Source of the DNA: Gemmatimonadota bacterium
GTDB lineage: Bacteria > Gemmatimonadota > Gemmatimonadetes > Longimicrobiales > Gaopeijiaceae
DNA: 6,083 nucleotides
Direction: 5' to 3'
NCBI GenBank assembly: GCA_015492755.1
Contig: WGEM01000099.1
Location: 1 to 6,083, forward strand
Every line of letters begins with the position of its first letter. Positions within the stretch are counted from its first letter, which is position 1. Shown in pieces: positions 1-6,083 of the stretch. A model generated the notes under the pieces. That model saw only the letters and a program-made list of their open reading frames with translations. It was not told the origin of the DNA and did no database searches. The position numbers and the translations under genes were made by a program.

Positions 1-2455
1 GCGCTGGGTGCACACCACCGCGGGGCGGGTGCTCTTCAACTCCATCATTCCCGATGAGCTGGGGTTCCTGAACCGGACGTTCGGGAAGAAGGAGCTGGGC
101 GACCTGGTGTTCGAGTGCTTCGAGGTGACGGGACTCAAGCGCACCACCGAGTTCCTGGACGACCTCAAGGAGTTCGGGTTCCGCTACGCCACCACCGGAG
201 GGATCAGCGTCGGGATCGACGACCTGGAGGTGCCGAAGGAGAAGGCGGAGATCCTCAAGGACGCCGACGCGCAGGTGGCGCGCTTCCAGAAGGCGTACGC
301 CAGCGGATTCATCTCCAACGGTGAGCGCTACAACAAGGTCATCGACACCTGGACGCACGCCAACAATGACGTGGCGGACGCCATGGTGCGGCACCTGGAG
401 CGCTCGAAGAACGGGTTCAATCCCGTCTACATGATGATGACCTCCGGCGCCCGCGGAAACCGCGACCAGATGCGCCAGCTCGCCGGCATGCGCGGCCTCA
501 TGGCCAAGCCTCAGAAGAAGCTCACCGGGGGCATCGGCGAGATCATCGAGAGCCCCATCAAATCCAACTTCCGTGAGGGGCTCACGGTGGTGGAGTACTT
601 CATCTCCACGCACGGCGCCCGGAAGGGGCTGGCCGACACCGCGCTCAAGACCGCCGACGCCGGATACCTCACGCGGCGTCTGGTGGACGTGGCGCAGGAC
701 GTCACCATCTCCGAGGAGGACTGCGGCACGATCCTGGGTCTGGAGATGACCGCCCTGAAGGAGGGCGAAGACATCATCGAGCCGCTGGCGGACCGCATCG
801 TGGGGAATGTGGCGCTGGAAGACGTTTACGATCCCATCGATGGCGAGCTCCTGGTGAAGGCCGGTGAGCTCATCGACGAGGCGGCGGCCGAGGCCATCGA
901 GGAGGCGGGTCTCCAGATGGTGAAGATCCGCTCGGTGCTCACCTGTGAGACGAAGCGCGGGATCTGCCGGCAGTGTTACGGGCGCAACCTGGCCACCATG
1001 CAGATGGTGGACATCGGCGAGGCGGTGGGCATTCTGGCGGCTCAGTCCATCGGTGAGCCGGGCACGCAGCTCACGCTGCGTACCTTCCACATCGGTGGTA
1101 CGGCGGCACGCATCGCGCAGCAGACGCAGCGGAAGTCCAAGATCGACGGCGTCGTTGGCCTCGAGCGCGTCACCACCGTGGAGACGCCGGAAGGCCAGCG
1201 GATCGTCACGTCGCGGGAGGGCCAGATCCTCCTGAAGACGGAGGACGGCGCGGTGCGCAGCCGGCTGGCGGTGCCGTACGGCGCCACACTGGCGGTGGAG
1301 GAAGGCCAGAAGATCGAGGCCGGGGACCTCCTCTTCAGCTGGGATCCGTACTCCGAGCCCATCGTGGCGGACGTGGGCGGCGTGGTTCAGTTCGTGGACA
1401 TCGTCGAGGAACAGACGATGCGCGAAGAGCTGGACGAGTCCACCGGTCGTCGCCAGATGACCGTCATCGAAGACCGCGAGAAGAAGCTTCACCCCACCAT
1501 CCAGATCAGGAAGAACACGAAGAAGCGCGAGAAGCTGCGTGAGTTCATCGTGCCGGTGGGGGCCCAGCTCACCGTCCGGGACGGCGATGAGGTGAAGCCC
1601 GGCGACACCATCGCCAAGATCAGCCGCGAGGTCTACAAGACCCGCGACATCACCGGTGGTCTCCCGCGGGTGGCGGAGCTCTTTGAGGCCCGTCGCCCGA
1701 AGGATCCGGCGGTCATCACAGAGATCGACGGCGTGGTGTCGTTCGGCGGCATCAAGCGTGGGAAGCGCGAGGTCATCGTGACGCCCGACACCGGCGATCC
1801 CAGGACCTACGCCGTCCCGGTGGGTAAGCACATGCGGGTGCACGAGGGTGACAGGGTTCGCGCGGGAGACCGCCTCTCCGAGGGCCCCATCAACCCGCAC
1901 GACATCCTGGCCATCAAGGGCGCCCGCGCCGTCCAGGAGTATCTCCTGAACGAGATCCAGGAGGTGTACCGACTCCAGGGCGTGAAGATCAACGACAAGC
2001 ACATCGGTGTCATCGTGCGCCAGATGCTCCAGAAGGTCCGGGTCACCGACGCCGGCGACACCGAGCTCCTGGAGGGCGAGAACGTCGACCGGACGGAGTT
2101 CCGGGAGGTGAACCAGCGCGCCATTGCGGAGGGGAAGAAGCCCGCGCGGGCCGAACCGCTCCTGCTGGGGATCACCAAGGCGAGCCTCACGACGGAGTCG
2201 TTCATCTCCGCCGCCTCGTTCCAGGAGACCACGCGCGTCCTCACCGACGCCGCGGTCCGTGGTGCCAGGGACGATCTCAAGGGTCTCAAGGAGAACATCA
2301 TCATCGGCCACCTGATCCCCGCCGGCACCGGAATCCACCGGTACCAGGAGATCGAGTTCATGGTGGAGCAGTCGTTCTACGACGAAGAGATCGTGCCGCT
2401 CACCCAGCCGGGTGAGGAGCTGGTGGGCCTGGGCTTCACGGAGGATTCGGAGTAG
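1..2455 (+). CDS. rpoC: RNA polymerase beta' subunit, C-terminal part (5' end outside window)
   Basis: This is the beta' subunit of DNA-dependent RNA polymerase, which forms one side of the active-site cleft. The reading frame is open from base 2 (Arg-Trp-Val-His) and gives 817 visible residues to the TAG stop. The catalytic NADFDGD loop lies upstream of the window. The bridge helix ([18 protein letters not shown]) begins near base 452. The second zinc site has its four Cys codons at 722, 944, 965 and 974 (visible residues 241, 315, 322, 325; the last three as C-x6-C-x2-C). The first trigger-loop helix ([10 protein letters not shown]) ends near base 1099, and the second half ([18 protein letters not shown]) starts at 1649. 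Between them lie about 183 residues of the SI3 type, an insertion known from Gram-negative lineages and missing in Firmicutes and Actinobacteria. About seven to nine extra residues (bases 512-538, Gly-rich) follow MAKP after the bridge helix, as I recall for Bacteroidota-like sequences. The C-terminus ([19 protein letters not shown] and onward) is complete. rpoB is expected just upstream. A terminator follows the stop. Confidence 0.98.
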   Translation, partial: RWVHTTAGRVLFNSIIPDELGFLNRTFGKKELGDLVFECFEVTGLKRTTEFLDDLKEFGFRYATTGGISVGIDDLEVPKEKAEILKDADAQVARFQKAYASGFISNGERYNKVIDTWTHANNDVADAMVRHLERSKNGFNPVYMMMTSGARGNRDQMRQLAGMRGLMAKPQKKLTGGIGEIIESPIKSNFREGLTVVEYFISTHGARKGLADTALKTADAGYLTRRLVDVAQDVTISEEDCGTILGLEMTALKEGEDIIEPLADRIVGNVALEDVYDPIDGELLVKAGELIDEAAAEAIEEAGLQMVKIRSVLTCETKRGICRQCYGRNLATMQMVDIGEAVGILAAQSIGEPGTQLTLRTFHIGGTAARIAQQTQRKSKIDGVVGLERVTTVETPEGQRIVTSREGQILLKTEDGAVRSRLAVPYGATLAVEEGQKIEAGDLLFSWDPYSEPIVADVGGVVQFVDIVEEQTMREELDESTGRRQMTVIEDREKKLHPTIQIRKNTKKREKLREFIVPVGAQLTVRDGDEVKPGDTIAKISREVYKTRDITGGLPRVAELFEARRPKDPAVITEIDGVVSFGGIKRGKREVIVTPDTGDPRTYAVPVGKHMRVHEGDRVRAGDRLSEGPINPHDILAIKGARAVQEYLLNEIQEVYRLQGVKINDKHIGVIVRQMLQKVRVTDAGDTELLEGENVDRTEFREVNQRAIAEGKKPARAEPLLLGITKASLTTESFISAASFQETTRVLTDAAVRGARDDLKGLKENIIIGHLIPAGTGIHRYQEIEFMVEQSFYDEEIVPLTQPGEELVGLGFTEDSE

Positions 2456-2492
2456 CCCGGCCCGCCGACGACATCGCGGGAGAGCCGTGCCT

Positions 2493-2530
2493 GGAGGGGG
2501 TGTCCGAGAGGGCACCCCCTCCGCCGTTTT
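2493..2530 (+). terminator. intrinsic terminator after rpoC
   Basis: A 13-bp stem (2493-2505 with 2510-2522) contains one G-U pair and otherwise perfect Watson-Crick pairing, and is closed by a GAGA tetraloop of the GNRA class (2506-2509). A short run of four T's (2527-2530) begins four bases after the stem. The stem is very strong but the T-tract is short and offset, so termination may be partial. A weaker 5-bp hairpin (2461-2465 with 2476-2480) precedes it. It most likely ends the rpoB-rpoC transcript and insulates it from the promoter that follows. Confidence 0.8.
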
Positions 2531-2545
2531 CACAGGCCTGAGCCG

Positions 2546-2574
2546 TTGACACTCCGGAGCTCCGTTTCTACCTT
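2546..2574 (+). promoter_or_regulatory. promoter for the str operon (rpsL-rpsG-fusA-tuf)
   Basis: A perfect -35 hexamer TTGACA lies at 2546-2551. After 17 bases comes TACCTT at 2569-2574 as the -10 element; it keeps the key T1, A2 and T6 of TATAAT but is otherwise poor. The expected transcription start is around 2580-2582, which gives an untranslated leader of about 85 bases before rpsL. The site sits directly downstream of the rpoC terminator and upstream of the first ribosomal protein gene, as expected for a separate str promoter. An alternative -10, TACCAT at 2574-2579, matches better but would need a 22-base spacer, so I prefer the first. Confidence 0.65.
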
Positions 2575-2598
2575 ACCATGCTCTTGTCGGAACGGGGT

Positions 2599-2629
2599 CT
2601 CACGCGGACGGTGAGGCGCCGGACGGCGC
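2599..2629 (+). promoter_or_regulatory. paired hairpins in rpsL leader, one competing with the leader terminator
   Basis: Two small hairpins lie end to end in the rpsL leader. The first pairs CTCAC (2599-2603) with GTGAG (2611-2615). The second pairs GCGCC (2616-2620) with GGCGC (2625-2629) around the loop GGAC. The second shares bases 2627-2629 with the left arm of the terminator-like stem at 2627-2643, so the two cannot form fully together. This is the geometry of an attenuator. The stems are only 5 bp and the region is GC-rich, so chance pairing is possible. No known ribosomal-protein leader family was recognised. Confidence 0.35.
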
Positions 2630-2649
2630 GCCCAGGTGGCGCGTTTTTT
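2627..2649 (+). terminator. terminator-like hairpin in the rpsL 5' leader (possible attenuator)
   Basis: CGCGCC (2627-2632) pairs perfectly with GGCGCG (2638-2643) around a 5-base loop, and six uninterrupted T's follow at once (2644-2649). This is the textbook shape of an intrinsic terminator. It ends only 16 bases before the rpsL start codon and lies inside the transcript expected from the promoter at 2546-2574. Placed there, it would act as an attenuator rather than as an end-of-gene terminator. It could also be a second, tandem terminator for rpoC if the real str promoter were elsewhere, but no other promoter is visible. Confidence 0.5.
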
Positions 2650-2656
2650 CACGGTT

Positions 2657-2662
2657 AGAGGG
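2657..2662 (+). promoter_or_regulatory. rpsL ribosome binding site, supports ATG at 2666
   Basis: AGAGGG lies three bases before the ATG at 2666 (core GAGG with four bases of spacing). Spacing is short but it is the only purine-rich stretch available. It argues for the ATG at 2666 over an in-frame GTG at 2636, which lies inside the leader hairpin and would add ten residues not found in S12. Confidence 0.55.
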
Positions 2663-2665
2663 TCC

Positions 2666-3037
2666 ATGCCGACGATCAACCAGCTCGTACGGAAAGGTCG
2701 CAAGGAGATCCGCAAGAAGAACAAGGCTCCGGCCTTGCAGCGGAATCCCCAGAAGCGGGGTGTGTGCACGCGCGTCTACACCACGACGCCGAAGAAGCCC
2801 AACTCGGCCCTTCGGAAGGTGGCTCGTGTGCGACTCACCAACGGCTTCGAAGTGACCGCCTACATCGGGGGTGAGGGACACAACCTCCAGGAGCACTCCA
2901 TCGTGCTCATCCGCGGCGGTCGTGTGAAGGACCTTCCGGGCGTGCGCTACCACGTCATCCGGGGCACGCTGGACGCCTCGGGGGTGGAGGGTCGCCGGCA
3001 GGGTCGCTCCAAGTACGGGGCCAAGCGGCCCAAGTAA
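2666..3037 (+). CDS. rpsL: 30S ribosomal protein S12
   Basis: S12 sits at the decoding centre of the 30S subunit and tunes codon recognition accuracy. The product is 123 residues, the usual length. It starts [11 protein letters not shown] and carries the family core [20 protein letters not shown] followed by LRKV and, further on, [13 protein letters not shown]. Lys43 and Lys88 (counting Met1) are both present, the wild-type state at positions where changes give streptomycin resistance in other bacteria. Asp89 is the residue that RimO methylthiolates in E. coli. The C-terminus ([10 protein letters not shown]) is complete and basic. It is first in the str operon behind its own promoter and a terminator-like leader. 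rpsG follows after 25 bases, so the two are probably co-transcribed. Confidence 0.98.
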   Translation: MPTINQLVRKGRKEIRKKNKAPALQRNPQKRGVCTRVYTTTPKKPNSALRKVARVRLTNGFEVTAYIGGEGHNLQEHSIVLIRGGRVKDLPGVRYHVIRGTLDASGVEGRRQGRSKYGAKRPK

Positions 3038-3062
3038 GCCGAGCAGGGGATAGAGAGAATCC

Positions 3063-3533
3063 ATGAGCCGTCGTTCCCGCGCCGAGAAGAGGCCGACTCC
3101 TCCCGACCCGCGCTTCGGATCGCCCGTCGTCACCAAGTTCATCAACAGCCTGATGGTGGACGGGAAGAAGTCGCTGGCGGAGAAGATCTTCTACGAGGCC
3201 ATCGACATCCTCGAGAAGCGTTCGGGCCAGCCCGGACTGCAGGTCTTCGAGCAGGCGCTGAACAACGCCAAGCCGGCGCTGGAGGTGAAGAGCCGCCGCG
3301 TCGGTGGCGCCACCTACCAGGTTCCGGTGGAGGTGCGGCCGGAGCGGAGGCAGGCGCTGGCGATCCGCTGGCTCATCGGGTTCGCTCGGCAGCGTTCCGA
3401 GAAGAGCATGGCGGAGCGACTGGCCGCGGAACTGCTCGCCGCCAGCCGCGGTGAGGGCAGCACCATCAAGAAGAAGGATGACACCCACCGGATGGCCGAG
3501 GCCAACAAGGCGTTCGCCCACTACCGGTGGTAA
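3063..3533 (+). CDS. rpsG: 30S ribosomal protein S7
   Basis: S7 is a primary assembly protein that binds the 3' major domain of 16S rRNA and lines the E site. The product is 156 residues, the common bacterial length. Recognisable parts are the N-terminus [10 protein letters not shown], the helical segment [13 protein letters not shown], the beta-hairpin [17 protein letters not shown] (about residues 76-92) and the conserved end FAHYRW. The start is preceded by a weak purine-rich stretch (GAGAG at 3053-3057; GGGGA at 3046-3050 is further off). In E. coli, S7 represses the operon by binding the rpsL-rpsG junction. That junction is only 25 bases here and I see no hairpin in it, so any S7 control would have to use another site, such as the structured region downstream. 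Confidence 0.98.
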   Translation: MSRRSRAEKRPTPPDPRFGSPVVTKFINSLMVDGKKSLAEKIFYEAIDILEKRSGQPGLQVFEQALNNAKPALEVKSRRVGGATYQVPVEVRPERRQALAIRWLIGFARQRSEKSMAERLAAELLAASRGEGSTIKKKDDTHRMAEANKAFAHYRW

Positions 3534-3538
3534 CACGC

Positions 3539-3545
3539 AGGAGGT
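3539..3545 (+). other. orphan Shine-Dalgarno-like AGGAGGT after rpsG
   Basis: AGGAGGT lies five bases after the rpsG stop codon and is an excellent match to the anti-Shine-Dalgarno sequence, better than the sites before rpsL, rpsG, fusA or tuf. No ATG, GTG or TTG lies within the usual 4-12 bases downstream; instead a 6-bp hairpin begins at 3552. It may be chance, a relic of an older gene start, or a ribosome standby or pausing site. Confidence 0.3.
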
Positions 3546-3551
3546 AGGACC

Positions 3552-3620
3552 CCGCCGGTACGGTCGGCGGAAGGACAAAAAACGAGGGACGCGATGGCCC
3601 CGTTCTCCGGGAACCGGGCC
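3552..3620 (+). other. two hairpins at the start of the rpsG-fusA spacer
   Basis: The first hairpin pairs CCGCCG (3552-3557) with CGGCGG (3565-3570) around 7 bases. The second pairs GGCCC (3596-3600) with GGGCC (3616-3620), and after one C-C mismatch continues GTTC (3602-3605) with GAAC (3611-3614), with a 5-base loop. Neither is followed by T's, so neither looks like a terminator. They occupy most of the first half of the spacer and may be part of a folded leader for fusA. Confidence 0.35.
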
Positions 3621-3633
3621 CTCTCCGATCGAA

Positions 3634-3692
3634 GGAGCGCGGACGACTGTGTGCCCCACGGGCTGCAGCGGCATGAGCCGCGCTCCTTTTTT
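3634..3692 (+). terminator. terminator-like stem with large loop between rpsG and fusA
   Basis: GGAGCGCGG (3634-3642) pairs perfectly with CCGCGCTCC (3678-3686), and two A-T pairs can extend the base (3632-3633 with 3687-3688). Six T's follow at once (3687-3692). The 35-base loop is long for a simple terminator and can fold inside: GCCC (3653-3656) with GGGC (3660-3663). A competing hairpin, GCGGC (3668-3672) with GCCGC (3677-3681) around ATGA, uses the right arm of the main stem. The element would reduce transcription into fusA and tuf, either constitutively or conditionally. No promoter for fusA is visible after it, so substantial readthrough must occur. Confidence 0.5.
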
Positions 3693-3712
3693 CACGCGGG
3701 GAACCGCGTGAA
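3691..3712 (+). promoter_or_regulatory. GGAA-capped 9-bp hairpin in fusA leader
   Basis: Nine perfect base pairs (3691-3699 with 3704-3712) close on a GGAA tetraloop of the GNRA class (3700-3703). The left arm begins with the last two T's of the terminator-like element just upstream. No T-tract follows, so it is not itself a terminator. It would form only after polymerase has read through, and could stabilise the 5' end of a processed fusA-tuf mRNA or serve as a protein-binding site. Confidence 0.5.
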
Positions 3713-3733
3713 CACAGAGCGACGACACACGAG

Positions 3734-3738
3734 AAGGA
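3734..3738 (+). promoter_or_regulatory. fusA ribosome binding site
   Basis: AAGGA, within GAAGGA, lies nine bases before the ATG at 3748. Spacing and sequence are good and fix the start of EF-G at [14 protein letters not shown]. Confidence 0.65.
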
Positions 3739-3747
3739 ACACGATAG

Positions 3748-5844
<2,097 letters not shown>

Positions 5845-5889
5845 GCGAGATTCTGAGTCAACAACACCACCGAGCGCAGAGAGAGAACG

Positions 5890-6083
<194 letters not shown>

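Noticed and set aside
1807..2361. 184-codon minus-strand open frame inside rpoC
   Set aside because: It is a shadow of the conserved beta' C-terminal region, with a Ser/Arg-rich low-complexity translation and no independent start signal or conserved motif.
2578..2658. 26-codon leader peptide ORF before rpsL (ATG at 2578, TAG at 2656-2658)
   Set aside because: Its ATG falls at or before the transcription start expected from the promoter at 2546-2574 and it has no ribosome binding site. It would matter only if transcription starts further upstream.
2636..2665. GTG start giving a ten-residue longer S12
   Set aside because: The S12 family starts at [11 protein letters not shown], the purine-rich site precedes the ATG at 2666, and the GTG lies in the loop-proximal part of the leader hairpin with the T-tract downstream coding Phe-Phe.
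3038..3062. Possible S7 repressor site between rpsL and rpsG
   Set aside because: The gap is 25 bases with no inverted repeat, too little for an E. coli-like structured S7 site.
3577..3582. Run of six A's as the T-tract of a minus-strand terminator
   Set aside because: The nearest hairpin on the correct side (3596-3620) is 13 bases away, too far for a terminator, and no minus-strand gene ends here.
5845..5889. Possible terminator or promoter between fusA and tuf
   Set aside because: No inverted repeat with T's and no -35/-10 pair is visible. A small direct repeat CTGAG flanks seven bases near the fusA stop and is likely chance.

Overview
The window is the rpoC end of an RNA polymerase gene cluster followed by a classical bacterial str operon, all on the plus strand: rpoC (3' part, beta' subunit), rpsL (S12), rpsG (S7), fusA (EF-G) and the first 64 codons of tuf (EF-Tu). 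The five proteins are recognised from signature motifs and lengths. The DNA is GC-rich, about two thirds G+C by eye. Two features of beta' suggest a Gram-negative lineage of the FCB/Gemmatimonadota type: an insertion of about 180 residues in the trigger loop, and a short extra segment after the bridge helix. The taxonomic assignment is an inference, and Gemmatimonadota is only my best guess.

Layout: rpoC ends at 2455. The 210-base gap after it holds a strong GNRA-capped hairpin terminator (2493-2530), a promoter with a perfect TTGACA -35 box (2546-2574), and a leader of about 85 bases. The leader ends in a second terminator-like hairpin with six T's, just before the rpsL ribosome binding site. 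The str genes therefore look transcriptionally separated from rpoC and possibly attenuated. rpsL and rpsG are 25 bases apart. rpsG and fusA are separated by an unusually long gap of 214 bases packed with hairpins, including another terminator-like stem followed by six T's and a perfect 9-bp stem with a GGAA loop. fusA and tuf are 45 bases apart with nothing terminator-like between them.

The coding content is ordinary and highly conserved: the transcription catalytic core, two 30S proteins, the translocase, and the aminoacyl-tRNA carrier. The parts worth a second look are non-coding. Two separate leaders in one operon, before rpsL and before fusA, each carry a GC-rich stem followed by the same ten bases, TTTTTTCACG, and each has a smaller hairpin that would compete with that stem. 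This looks like a candidate two-point attenuation scheme that sets polymerase, ribosomal-protein and elongation-factor levels separately. It is a hypothesis from sequence reading only. I see no mobile element, CRISPR array, tRNA or rRNA, and no evidence of a novel protein system.
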